From positions 20,724,217-20,788,216 of the forward strand of contig OX439132.1 in assembly GCA_949318235.1 (NCBI GenBank): a stretch of DNA of 64,000 nucleotides, read 5' to 3'. This DNA is from Ecdyonurus torrentis (Eukaryota; Arthropoda; Insecta; Ephemeroptera; Heptageniidae). Below the pieces are notes generated by a model. The model was not told where the DNA came from, made no database searches, and was given only the letters and a program-made list of their open reading frames with translations. Positions 29,111-42,012 of the stretch are shown here, piece by piece (position 1 is the first letter of the stretch; every line of letters starts with the position of its first letter). A program made the translations under genes and the position numbers.

Positions 29111-29276
29111 GTTCAGCATAGATCTAGACAAGTCTCGAGAGCTGGAAATTGGAATTTACTGGCGTGACTGGAGATCTCTTTGCGCTGTCAAGTTCCTGCG
29201 ACTGGAGGAGTTCATTGACGATGTTCGTCACGGCATGGCGCTGCAGCTCGAGCCTCAGGGTCTGCTTTTTGCAGAG
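29111..29276 (+). CDS. Pkn: Pkn exon: second part of the C2-like domain
   Basis: The junction codon AG|G gives R, then [20 protein letters not shown] and [17 protein letters not shown], ending [10 protein letters not shown]. This is the most conserved part of the PKN C2 region. Donor GAG|GTAAGC, phase 0. Confidence 0.97.
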
Positions 29277-30475
29277 GTAAGCAAGCATTCCTCACACCAC
29301 TAAACTGCTTCTTTTTAGTTTGAACTGTTTATGTTTAAACTGCATCTGCATCAGAATAGAGCTGAAATTTTGAGCAGCCATTGAAACATTAAATTAAAAA
29401 ATAAATTTGTCAGTATGTAGATTTTTTTTATTTGTGCTTTTTAAATAAATAAAATTTAATTTAATGTCACTTTCCAAGGTGATTTATGTCAGTATGTAAA
29501 TAAATCAAAAGTCTTATAAAAATAAAATATAATTATTACTCTTACTGCATATCGATCTTGTTGCGAACAAAATGTCTATCTCGTATTTTATCACTGGAAG
29601 CAAAATGTCTATTTCATTCCTGAACGTTATATTATGTAGATGGCGCTCGAGATATACATTTTGCTTACGCTGACAAAAAACGAGATAGACCTTTTGTTTG
29701 CGACAAGATCAATATACTACTGTATATAAAAAAGTAAACTTTGAAGCTTAAGTGTAATAATTTTTGTTTTTGAAATATAAACTTATAAATGCAGGGTGAT
29801 AACAATTGATAAAATAAATTATTATTTAACTTTTTAAAACTGTAATTGCAGGCAATTAAAATAGATAAAAAAATATATAAGTACGAGATCCCATGTATGT
29901 ACGAGATTAATTTTAGTTTTATCATACAATGTCTTTCTTTTTTTAATTTAATTGTTACATACACTATCTATATCAGTTGTCAATATTTTTGTAGTGCATG
30001 GAATTTTTTTAATAGTTGTTTGACAGTAAATGATTCAAAATAATTGCATGATATTATTGTAATATAAATTTACAGTCTCTTAATTGAAAAAAAAAAAAAA
30101 AAAGTGTGCGCCTTTTTCCATTGCAACTTGTAAATCAATGCTAAGAAAAATGTAATGTAATAGATACTAAAGTTTGTAGAGCAGAATCAAAATTTTGATT
30201 ATAAAATTGTAGGTAAATATTACATGAAGAGAGATTTTGAAATAACTGATTACATTATTATCAGTGGGTGGTGCTAAAAATTTATTTAAAAGTGGGATTT
30301 TTTAATCAGTACGTAGTTAAATGTTGATACTTAAGAAGTGTGCAGTTTTTCTTTTACATTTCATCAGAAATAAGGCTATAGGCCTACTATTTTTAAATTT
30401 TTTTTTTTTTTTTACAAATATAAGTGCTATGTGAATTAAGTTACTAATAAGATAAAAAAAATCATCCTGTTTTAG
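29277..30475 (+). other. Pkn intron with one small MITE
   Basis: It holds the MITE 29549-29715 and short A/T tracts. Nothing else was recognised. Confidence 0.7.
29549..29715. mobile_element. 167-bp MITE with ATATCGATCTTG termini
   Basis: The left end ATATCGATCTTGTTGCGAAC and the complement of the right end, ATATTGATCTTGTCGCAAAC, continue as an inverted repeat for about 35 bp. The word AAAATGTCTAT recurs inside. The size and end sequence match the element at 63597-63758. Confidence 0.8.
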
Positions 30476-30683
30476 ATCAAGTTCCTGAACCCGATGATAT
30501 CTCGCAAGCCAAAACTTCAACGCCAACGCAAGATATTCAAGCAGCAAGGCAAAAACTTCCCTCGTGCTACTCACATGAACATCAACGTGGCCACTTGGGG
30601 ACGTTTGCTCAAGCGTTCACCTGTTGCCATGCAGACTCAGAGTCACCCTGATCCAGATGCAGAGCTTGATGAACAGCATCCTT
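30476..30683 (+). CDS. Pkn: Pkn exon: end of the C2-like region and conserved linker
   Basis: It encodes FLNPMISRKPKLQRQRKIF, KQQGKNFPRATHMNINVATW and GRLLKRS, a block conserved between PKN1 and PKN2 just after the C2-like fold. Acceptor TGTTTTAG, donor CTT|GTAAGT, exit phase 1. Confidence 0.97.
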
Positions 30684-31150
30684 GTAAGTATTTCACAATA
30701 CTATTGACATCTCAACAATTGCATCAGAGAGAGGCCCACATTTCAATCTAACCGTTGCATATATTTTTACCATAACTTATTCCTGTAAAGTAATAAAAAT
30801 GTTAAAAAATAATAATAATAAAAGAGGTACAAAATTGTAAGATAGTGCCAGATAAGCATAAATTTGCTTAACCACCGCAAGCAATTATCATGTCAAAAAT
30901 GTTTTGAGTTTTGGACCCATCCTTCTATTTTTATCTATTTTTTTTTTTTCTTCCCCGCCTAACCCCCTTTCCTTCTTCTTCTTCTTTTCTTCTTCCTTTT
31001 CCTTTCCTTTTTATTTTTTTTTAAGTTTTCTTATTTTATCACTGTTTTTCCCGCAAAATTTTATTATTTTCAAATCAAATATTTACTTATTCTTTCCATT
31101 TTAAACAATAACATAAGACAGGCTGAAGATGTGGTGTGATGTATTTTCAG
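30684..31150 (+). other. Pkn intron
   Basis: A long C/T-rich stretch (about 30920-31030) precedes the acceptor. Nothing else is seen. Confidence 0.75.
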
Positions 31151-31413
31151 ACGAGCGGCAAGGCCCACTGGAACTGACCTTGCCTGTGCCAGAGGATGAA
31201 AAAGCAGAGGCCCCTGGTGAAGTACCAGACCCCTTAGTAGTGGGTCTGTCTGGTCAGAGACCTCTGGGTCTGGCAGCCATGCAGGCGATGCAGCAGGCTG
31301 CTCAGGCCCCGCCTCCACCCTTGCCAGAGACTCCTCCCCCACCCCTGGCCGCCAAGAAGTGGGCTGCCCCGACCTTGCCTCCACCACCTCCTCCTCCGAG
31401 GCTAGACGTAGAG
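31151..31413 (+). CDS. Pkn: Pkn exon: proline-rich linker
   Basis: The junction codon is T|AC (Tyr). The exon encodes an acidic segment (LELTLPVPEDEKAEAPGEVP), an Ala/Gln stretch, and then proline runs in two blocks, PPPPLPETPPPP and LPPPPPPPRL. These fit SH3- or profilin/EVH1-type ligands, and the linker of vertebrate PKN2 binds Nck-type adaptors. It is much richer in G and C than its surroundings. Donor GAG|GTAAGC, phase 0. Confidence 0.93.
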
Positions 31414-34181
31414 GTAAGCACATTGATCTCGTCATATTTACTTGTACAATCTCCAAGCCTATGTTGTCACAAAGTTACATACAAATGCTCTCACAATGAC
31501 ATTTCTATTTCAACAATTATAATCTTAGAAATATGTAATTTACCTCCATTTTCACTGTTACACTGCAATCAGTGGCAATTTTAACCCTTAAGTAAAATTT
31601 CAGCATTTTTAGTAAAACTTCAACCTTTTCTGCATATTTGGCTAAACTATCATTAATCCCATCAAAGGCTAAAGCTTCTGATAAGGCTATATAATGTTTA
31701 AAATGCCAAATAATAATGTAATTATGCTTTTATTGCTATAACGTAACAATAGATAACTATTACAGTTGCAATAATAGTGATAATAAGTAGTTGTTATATA
31801 ACGTAATAGGTATATAAAAAAAGAAAATGAAAATTAAATTTCGTATTGTGCCTTGAATTTTTTTTCTTATTTATTAATTTTTTTTAATTAAGCTATTAAT
31901 TAGTTATAAGTTGGTCTACAAAAAAAAAAAATATATATAAAATTCTGTTGGCTCTTTTTACATACTACTGTCTCAAATTTAAATTATTTAAATTTTAGTC
32001 AAAAAAATACTTTATAATGTGTTTATCATTCAAAATGAATGTGACTTTGATTGGCGTGATAAATTATACCTTGATATTCATAAACAATTTCAACGTATTT
32101 CGTGATTTTTTTCTTTCTTTTTTTCCCGCCGCGTGGGATTGAAACTACTTTTGATCTTAAACAGCCGTGACATCATATTGTTAATTTAAATATTATTAAC
32201 TTTTTTTAACAAAACATCGCAAAACTAAATATTTAACTAAAGTTCACAATAAAAACATTTTTATATCCTCATTTCAGCAAGGGAAATTTAGAACATATTT
32301 CGGCTATAATGTAATTCATAAAAAAATAATATTAATAATAATAATAAAAAAAAAAAAAAATGATGCGTAGGTGTGGGTTATATAGTTATAATAAACAAAG
32401 TGAAATAAAACAAAAGACATTTTTATTGTATGCATATGTTTAATTATGCTCACTTCAAGTTCACTCGCGGTTGCCTACCTACCTATACCCTAGTGGGTGT
32501 GGTGCACCGTTGTATTGTGACGTCACGACGTCGTATTTAACGTAATACACTTTCAGCGTACATACATATTGTAAGCAAAGCACGATACTTTTCATTACCT
32601 GGCCTCGTCTCTCTTAATCTATTAGGTCTATAAATTTTAACTTACGTAAATTCAGGATTAATATCAAATTACACTGCATTAATTATATATACATATACAG
32701 ATCTGAAAACTAATTTTTCGTTAAAAAATGAAATAAACTATGCATTTTTTTTGATTTTTTTTTTAAGTACAAAATTATAGTGTAAAATTATAATTCTAAT
32801 TTTGAACACAAATAAATCCTGCTATTTTTAATTTTAATTATTTTAAAAGATTAGATATTTTATATTAAAGTAATATCTAAATTAGCTTCTTCATTTGTAT
32901 TGTTTAAATATGAAATAAAAATAGCGTGTTATTGTATAGCAAGCTAGTAATTAGGCCTGGTTTAATGTGGTCGTGTCGGTCATACAGCGTGAGGTAGGTA
33001 GCACATACCCACGTACAACGGCCTTGTCTAATGTGGGTAGGTAGTCCTATAACCACCTTTTACTGCAAGTCTTTTAGCGCAACACACTCAAAATATCGCT
33101 ATAGGCCAAGAAATTAACACTCAAAATTGATATTGACAAATATAATTATTGATTTTTATTCAAATGTTTTTGTATATTTAATAAAAACAAAAATGTGTCG
33201 TGTCAAGTTTTATTTACGATGTTTTTATTAATTTTTTTGTCTCTCTCTCTGTCCTAAAAGTCATCTTGATATTTCCTAGTTTTAATATTTTCTCATCCTA
33301 TTTTTACGTGGTATCTGTTGCAATGATATGAGATATCACCTTAGTCAAGTTGCACATGTTGAAATCAATGTAGGTACACACGCGTATATATACACTATCA
33401 ATTGACACCAAATTTCATCACGCAACGAGCTCGCACTTACTCGACCATGATCTTTTCTTTAGTTGTCACATACTTGTAATTAATAGCATCATATAAGAGC
33501 GAGATGTTTGAGAAGGACGTATATTTGTATTAATATTTTTATATTCGTATATATAAAGAAAGACATGTGGTTTCACACCTTCCTGATATGAAATATTACA
33601 TAGTTTTCCTTGTATGAATATATTTATATGAGTATCAAATTTATTCACCGAGATGTTTTTTTTTTTTTTTTTTTTTTTTTTGCAAATTTGAAGACAATGC
33701 ATTATTTGAATAGATTAGAAGTAATGATACAATTATAAAGTTACCATAGATATAATCTCCTTTGATATAGTATAAAAATATGCTGTTTTTTATACACATA
33801 TTTTACTTTATCAACTTGGAAATGGGGGTAGTGGGGATAGAGTTTTGAAGTGAATTTGTCGAGATTGGCAAAAGCATTTAAAGAAAACTTCAATTATGAT
33901 GGAAGTTTCAGAAAATTCATGTGCATTATATAATTTGCTATAAAACCAAAAACATCATACCTGCGCGTTGTTTTAAATTTTTAATTTCGTATAAATTTTT
34001 ATACTCTGGTTTTAATTGCGTTCTCTTTGAGGTCTCATCAAATAAACAGATTTTTATCCATAAGATCTCAATGTTTTAATCTGTTATCAACGTCTGATAT
34101 ATCAATTGTAATGAATGTTATAACAGCTGATTAATTAGAAAGTGGTGTGCCGTGAGGCGCTGATGTATGTAGTGATGTAGT
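31414..34181 (+). other. First part of the 15-kb Pkn intron before the kinase half
   Basis: Mostly AT-rich. A GC-richer patch at about 32455-32600 includes TGACGTCA at 32518-32525. A second patch at about 32960-33070 contains repeated TAGGTAGG-type words. No exon was recognised. Confidence 0.55.
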
Positions 34182-34339
34182 GAACACGAAGTGGGGGTCG
34201 TTTCTTAGGCAGGCAGGCCGCACGGTATGCATGGCATGAGGCGGTACGTAATTCAGTCGTGTTAGACGTGCGCTCACAATCACACTCCCTAGCAGCTGGG
34301 CCATGCTCCAGTATGAGGGGCCCAGAACCCTGTTTCCAG
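34182..34339 (+). promoter_or_regulatory. Candidate alternative first exon/promoter upstream of exon 34340
   Basis: A GC-richer stretch with an initiator-like TTCAGTC at 34253. The frame that enters exon 34340 is open from after a TGA at 34181, and its first ATG is at 34313, giving MRGPEPCFQ before the internal acceptor. This fits a separate start for a short isoform. No TATA box is evident, and transcription start is inferred only. Confidence 0.35.
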
Positions 34340-34492
34340 GACCCCTTGGAACCCCCACAACCCTCTGCCAGATTGGCAGGACTCATGGCTAGGCGTAGAA
34401 AAACGTCACATAAAGTGACTAGGAAACGTAAACATGTGACTTTAGTGACTGTGAATAATAACTTAATTTGTGATAATGATCCTGTGTACAAG
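34340..34492 (+). CDS. Pkn: Optional Pkn exon with a basic cluster
   Basis: An acceptor CCTGTTTCCAG and donor AAG|GTACGT bound a 51-codon exon in phase 0 at both ends. It can be included or skipped between 31413 and 46766 without changing frame. It encodes a proline-rich start (DPLEPPQPSARL) and a strongly basic run (RRRKTSHKVTRKRKH) that looks like a nuclear localisation signal. It is not in vertebrate PKNs that I know. The same frame is open upstream to an ATG at 34313, so it could also belong to an alternative first exon. The open frames on the - strand here have no support. Confidence 0.5.
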
Positions 34493-36063
34493 GTACGTCC
34501 TTACCTGCTCGTGTATTTAATATTTTACTGATTACATTTTTAATGCTTGGCTTTACTTTTAAAAGCTTTAATAATATACTAAGATTGCTTCAAAGTTAAC
34601 GAAACTTTTAACAATTAACTACAATTTAATATATTATTGAAAAAAAATAATTGTTTTTATGTCAAATTGTTAATTTATGCCTCATTATTTTTTTGATATT
34701 ATAATAGTACTGATTATTGTTTTGATATTTATAATTTACCACATAGATTACACAAAGAAGTCCCTTGATGTACATGACTTGCTGAGTAAATTAGATATCA
34801 ATTAGTTTGAGAGTGTATTATCACTGAAATCATTCAAAATGTTTTGGAGAAAAGTTATAAAAATATACTTTTACTTTACTTCACTTTTATTATTATTATT
34901 ATTATTATTTTTTTTTTATTCAAGCAATTTATTTGTTTTATTAAAAAGGGAAATTAAAAAAATACAAATAAAAGTACATGTAAGGTAATTATTATTGTAC
35001 CAATATTGGAGAGACAAAAATCGCCTTAAGTAACGGAAATTATCAATTATAAAGTCGACACTGTATCTGGGCAATGTGTTGCAATAACCTAAAATTTCTC
35101 TTGATTATTTTTTTTCCTCGATATAAAAAAGTAAAAAAATTATAATAGCTACTTTAATTTATGATTTTTCAATAACCATCGATAAAATACTTACTAAAAT
35201 ACAAAAAATAAATATTTATTTATAAATTTCTCAATAATCAATAAGACGCAATTTGATTAGCTCATACTTTGTATATTTATTTACAGTCCATGCATTTCAA
35301 TTGCATTAATATGCCATTGCATGATAATATGCAGCTGCATTGTTTTGATCTCGCGCAAAGCTGGTTTGCCTCCAGCTAGAATATTAAAAATTGTGTTAGA
35401 TAATATTAGAGCCTGAGGCATCGAGGTGAAAGCCATTTATTGATGTTTGGTCACTTCTCTTTGACATGCGATTGTATTTGTGAAAATTAATAACTATTAT
35501 ATATTATTACCTAATTTAGAAATCTTTTTTTTTTTTTAATAATATGTTGTAAATAATTAAAATTAAGAATGTACGGTATGATAATGGCTTTTGAGTATTT
35601 GCAATATATATTTTATTGTTATACTAGCGTAATTAAAAGTGATGATTTGGCATGTGTAGAAAATATTCTTCTATGTCATTAATATCATTATAATTATTGT
35701 GTCAATTAATTAATTTTTTTGTTAGCTGTAGTGCTAATTAAATCGCAGATTTCAGTTTGTTGTATTATATTGTAGTATAATATACACATTTTAAATATGC
35801 CTAAACTTTATTATTATTTTTTTTTTTTTCAAAATTCAAAAAATTCAAAATTGTGATTCTGTTATTGCATGTTGATTGTAGGAGACTGGAAATAAAGATA
35901 TTTTGAATTTTGAATTATTTAACTAGTAAGATAGTGTGTATTTTGCGAACTTTTTTTTTTCCTCTGAAAATATTTAAATTATGATCATTTCACTCTAAAA
36001 ATTAAGTGTTGGAAGCCATGTATCAACATAGAACATAGCTGGGGCTTTAAATTTTTAGTTTAA

Positions 36064-36455
36064 GGCGGTGGGGGACCGACTTGGACCGGAAATCGCTAAA
36101 AGAACAACTATATTTTCTCAATAATTTTTTGTACATGATTTAATTCCAATAAAACAAACACTATAATTTTCAAATAAAACAAAGTAAATTTAAAAAATAT
36201 TTTTTTATACCAAACAAAATTTTAATTATATTTTTAATTGTAAAAAAGTTTCTGATTTGACTAAAATTTCCCGCTCAAATTTGAATTTCCACATTTACAT
36301 GTTATCTTTAAAGTGTAATAACTTAAATATTTGATCGTGTTTTCACATGTTTGACATAACTAAATTTTTAAGTAACATTTCTTCTTTACTTTGTGTTATT
36401 TATTATTATTCGCAACCGTCCTAGTTTGCGAGATATCAGTCGGTCACCTACCCCC
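36064..36455. mobile_element. 392-bp TTAA-flanked MITE, copy 2
   Basis: TTAA flanks at 36060-36063 and 36456-36459. The left end is GGCGGTGGGGGACCGAC and the complement of the right end is GGGGGTAGGTGACCGAC. The complement of its right end also matches the left end of copy 1 beyond the repeat (ATATCTC...CTAG), so the two copies lie in opposite orientation. Confidence 0.85.
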
Positions 36456-36583
36456 TTAAATTAACTTTAAAAAAAGTTAAATAACAGGTTTAAATCGGGT
36501 AGTCTAAATTTTTTTGACACGAAAACCATAGATTTTTTTTAATGTTATTTAAAAATTATTGTGTGAGATCTGGTAAAGCAACA

Positions 36584-36588
<5 letters not shown>

Positions 36589-36624
<36 letters not shown>
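36589..36624. repeat. poly-A tract
   Basis: About 36 A residues. No retroposon body was recognised next to it. Confidence 0.95.
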
Positions 36625-36626
<2 letters not shown>

Positions 36627-37731
36627 TTAAAGTGAAAATAAAAGTAAAGTAAGCGATGGAAAATCGTTTTTATTTCCTAATTTGATATGTTGATTTTTTT
36701 TTTCCCACTTCACCGTAAACACGATATGTAGAAAGTTTGTTTACTTTAGGTACTTGATGATCTCTTCCATAGCCATATACTTTATTAGGATTCAGGATGT
36801 ATATTATTGACTCTAAATATTAATTTTTATATTTTTGCATGTGACGTCATCTAATTATTTGTTTGCAAAACCTTGAACCTTGACAACAATACAATACATT
36901 CCTCACATCACATACAAAAATGCTTCCTTATTCAAAATTCTCGCGCATGCTATAAATGATTTACGTATACGGAAAAAATAAAATATATTTCCATCAAATT
37001 ATAGTCTTATTAAGCGTTAGAAATAGCATCTGATCGCAATATTTAGTAATGCGTATAAATTAAAATTACCTTGAGAATCAAAATTTGAATTGTTGAAAGT
37101 TAAAACAAAGGGTTACGCATGAATGCACCTTTTTTTTTTAAATAAATTTCTTTTCCGCAAAATATGCGTAAAATTCAAGTATTCTTTGAGTCTGAGAAAT
37201 TGACTATTCCAGTTGGTTAGTTAGTTAAGAAGAGTCCATATAAGTATTAGATTTTTTAAAAAGATAAAGAAAGTCTGAATAAAATAAAATATCTCGTATT
37301 TTTAATTGTAAGTATTCTTAATCCCTGTTTAATTTAACCTTGAATTTCTCAGGTATGAAATTATTTTTCATCTTTAAGAGTTTAAACTACATGTTTCAAC
37401 ACAGTATTATAAACATTATGTACTTTATTATAATTCGTAGTTTTACATTATATTGGCCTATTTGATTTTTATCGTCTTAGTTTTTTTTTTTTTTTTTTTT
37501 TTTTGCCTGCAGTAAACTGATACATGCAAAGTAAAATCCAGCGCTAGTGAGATCATAAAAGCACAATCCAATATGTATGTTGATTTTTATTACTATATAA
37601 ACAACATTATCGCAGACACCAGTTCTGAAAACTGTAAGATAAAATCTGTTGTCGATCTCTTCATTATTGAAATCAATTAATGTTTAGTGTTTAAAGTTTG
37701 AAGGTGTGTTATAATGTTTTGATAAATTAGT

Positions 37732-37736
37732 AGAGA

Positions 37737-37824
<88 letters not shown>
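37732..37824. repeat. (GA)n microsatellite
   Basis: A GA run of about 93 bp with a single T interruption near 37751. Confidence 0.97.
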
Positions 37825-37828
<4 letters not shown>

Positions 37829-39287
37829 TGGCACGATTTTTTTTTGCTATTTTTTAAGCTTCATTGAAATAATAATAAAAAAAAAACCGTTCTATTTTAA
37901 AAATTTTGTTTTAAATTGACCTCTTATTATTTTGTTCTAGAAAATACAAAAGTCCGTATGGTATAATATAATCATTCAAGAAATTAACTTTCAGTATGAA
38001 TAATTCAGTATTTCATGGATTTTGCATGAATTTAATGCAATAATGCTATTCTATTCTTTTATATCAGTTATCATTTTTAAATTTTCACTCGATTGTACAT
38101 CAATTTACGATGTTATACAAGGTTTATACTGTATAAAGGTATAAACCTTGGATGTTATATTATTACTTAGCATTATTGCTTTAATTTTATTCTATATTAT
38201 TTTACTGTATACTCTTCAAAAGTATTAAAATTTTCTTTGCTTTACAGTTAAACACTATACAATTATTGAACCGTAAATAAATATTACATGATGCTACTCC
38301 CACTTTAATATTATACTAACTTTTAATTGATATAATTACAAGAGGAGTACGTTATAGATATCACGAGTACCGACGGCCTTGCTTCATAATTTCCATTCTA
38401 TTTCGTGATTTGACCTAGCAGAGTTCTGACCTATTGCTCGCCTAATACATTTTCCAACAGTCAGTGATTGATTGTTGCAAAACTGGAATATCACGGCGTC
38501 TCAAAGCAATGTTATTAATTAAATTATCATAATTTTTGCATTTATCTTCATTTTGCTACAGTAGAGTTATTATTATTATTACTGTTTTTTGTGTTTTTTT
38601 ACTGGGGATTTATTTTGAAATTTTAAAAACTTTTCCTTCAATATTATGTCAATTTAAAATGAAAATTAAGTTATCAAAATACGTAGAACGTCAAGTTTAA
38701 ACTGAATTGTTTGAATATATTATCAGTTTAAGTTTGCCTTTTCTTCTGCTCAAAACAATATTTCGATTAAATAATATTAAAAATGAAGGCATGATTTTAT
38801 TTCAAATTCAATTTAAACAATAAGATAATATCAATTTTGAAAACAATACACACACAGCTTACTTTCAAAGTGTTAAAAATGCACTCACTTAAACAATACA
38901 CTCGCGAGAAGCTAAATAATATATGCCGCGCGTTAGTTTTATTCTATTGTTTTATATTTTAAAAAGATCGTGATCTCGCGGTGCAGGGTTATTTTGTTCT
39001 AATTTTTGTTTTATAGTATTACAAAGTACTTTAAGTAACGGCAGCAATGTTATTATATTTATATTTACTTTCGCAATCTCTATTGGTATCCTGTTCAAAA
39101 ATAATGAAAGTGGTTTTTTTATTATGTATATAACAAAAAATACAGTAATAAGATAATATTCAAAGGCTATGTGATATTAGTTTTAACCGCGATTGAATTA
39201 TTTATTTGTTCATGTATTGTTCTAAATACGTGCTAATTTACATCTATGTGAAATGTAAATTGACTCTAGATTTCAATTTGTTCCGCC

Positions 39288-39290
<3 letters not shown>

Positions 39291-39354
<64 letters not shown>
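39291..39354. repeat. (TC)n microsatellite
   Basis: A pure TC run of 32 units. Confidence 0.97.
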
Positions 39355-39357
<3 letters not shown>

Positions 39358-41977
39358 CTCAATTGTTAATTTGGATATTACATTAATTATTAATATGTAG
39401 CATTAGACTTTTTTTTTTTTTTTTTTTTTTTTGCTACAAAAATTGAAATTGTACACATATTGATCAATGTTTCAGAATATAAGAAAATGTTCTAAATTAA
39501 TAGGAAAAAATCATTAAATGAATAATCAAAATGTGCTCAAAGAAATATTATTTTTATAAGTTTATAGAAGAGCTTTATAGTTAAATTTTATTGCTAAAAT
39601 ATATTTTATCCTACTAAAACTGTTATGAGATCCTCTTTTGTATTATATTCCTCTATCATTTCAAACCACGCACAATACATACAAACAAAATTAACACATA
39701 TGCGTGAGTTGCAAAATTGACTAATAAACATATCGTTATGATATTATTACATCATCATTTTGAAACACATAAATTTTTTTTTTTTTTCTAATGTTTTTTT
39801 AAGTACTTTCAAATTTGGATGTATAAAAAAATTGTTATGGTATAACCTTTATAGGTTATTATTAATATAATAATAATAAAAAAGAGATTAATTTTTTATA
39901 CCTTAGCAGATGTCGATCAGTTGAAAGAGACAAATAATTTTTAATGATGAACTTGCTATGATTTCTTGACCTAATTATGTCAAGTGACCCTCTAGCAGAC
40001 ATAATAATAATAATAATGGACCAAACATTACTAACATGCCTAACATGGACAAGTATTTTCGGTCCTTTTTTTATATATAGACTTTTTTTTATATTATTGT
40101 TTATGCACAATTGAGTTTAGCAGGGTCAAGTTGTTGTTACAGTATACACACGACCAGTAGTCCTTCTGATGTCTTAGGTATATTTTGTCATTTGAAAAGT
40201 GAATTAATTTTTATATACATATACGTGATGTAATTATATAATTCAACTTTTGTTCGTGAAAATATGTGAATTTTTATTATACGTTAAATATTTCAAGGAG
40301 AAATTTTTATAATAATTAAATAATAAATTTTTGTTTAAATTTTGTAATAATGACTTATAAAGCGGTGCCATATTGGTGGTCTTTATGCTGCTGACACGTG
40401 TGTTGTTGTTTAAACAAAAATATAAACTACTTTCCATTATATACTTTTTTTTTTGTAATAAAATTTAGTTTTCTTGCTCAGCAGTATAATTGTTATCATT
40501 TAAGAATCGGACATTTTCTTTCTCTTATTTATTTGTATTGAATAAACTCCCTCATTTTTCATTATTTACAACGCCAACATGGCGAGTGACCTGCGGGTGG
40601 CTGCCAGTCCAGCTGATATTGTTGTGGGAACTGTTGTTTTGTCACAAACATGGAGACTATATTGTATTGCCTAGATTTTGGTATGACACGCCCTGACCTG
40701 CCCACCTATTGTAGTATATAGGAAAAAAAAAATCTAATAGTAACACAGAACCTGACTGCAACCTACGATTCCACTTAATAAAAAAATACCAGCTGTAGAT
40801 AATTACGTTTGTAGGAGTGCAACTTTTGACACAAAATATGCAACGTAATATTTACTTTCAGTTTTTTATTATTGTTTGTTTAGTTTTTTTAAAAGAGGAA
40901 TTATCATATTTTTGTTTAGTTTTATTTGATGTATGATGGGCCTTGCCTTCGTAGAAGAGTTATTTAACACTTATCGAGACGTATCTTGTTTTCAGAATTA
41001 ATTATAAATCATTACAGAATAACGAAAGAATTAACTTTGTTAGCTCATCTGTACAATTATTTTTCCCCATGAAAAAAAAAAAAAGAATAAAGTTTGACTC
41101 TTACATTGCTCAAGGAGGGAGGAATTACTTCATATCTGTAATCTTCTGAATTCTGATCAATTAATTTATTTATATCACGAATAGAATTAAATCTTCGTTC
41201 TACATCAAAGTATAACTCGTGTAACGCTCAATAACATGGTATTTTGGAGATGAAGTGGAGTTATCGAGCTAGACAACGTAACTTATGATTTTTTTTTTCT
41301 CGTGTATAGTATTGTTAAAATATAATTTTAGTTTGTTTTTTGTTTGTTTTCCTCGCATTCTGTTCAATTTTTTTTACAGGAAAAAAAGTTTGATCATCTC
41401 TCATCTTATATTTTGTATAGTTACCATTAAAAAATATTTAAATGTAAAAATAATCAGGTATACCTTATATACAATAATTTTAAAGTTACTCTCAATTCTG
41501 CATGTTAAGTTTGACTGCATTAGAAAATTCCTAAAATATAACTAAAATAAGGAAACGATACAATGCTTCAACTATCGCTACACAATATAATATAGCTTTC
41601 CTTTCGTGTAGTGTTTTTAAAAGTGAATATACTGCACGATAAACAATGATAATAATTTAGCTCAAATTTTATACTTAATGCGCAACTTTATGATAAGAAT
41701 TACGTAATTTAAAATATAGAGGAAATTTTCACTTCATATTTTTAGGTAAACAACAGTCTTATGTTAATTGTAAGTGAAGTTAGTCGAATTTCCTGGTTAT
41801 TAGTTTTACAAAAACAAAAATGGAAGAAGTTGATATCAATCCGAAGGTAGGATGATCTTAAAATACAATTTTTTTAATTTATTTATACATATACACATTA
41901 ATCTTTGCATAGTATATAATGTCGTTCAACTTACAATAATATATTATAAGTTACAGGAAATGATTTTAGATATAGTA

Positions 41978-42012
<35 letters not shown>

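Noticed and set aside
31070..31456. Minus-strand 128-codon frame over the proline-rich exon
   Set aside because: It is the antisense shadow of a GC-rich Pkn exon with good splice sites on the + strand.
34131..34491. Minus-strand frames over the optional Pkn exon
   Set aside because: No start or splice support. The + strand frame has a fitting acceptor and donor.
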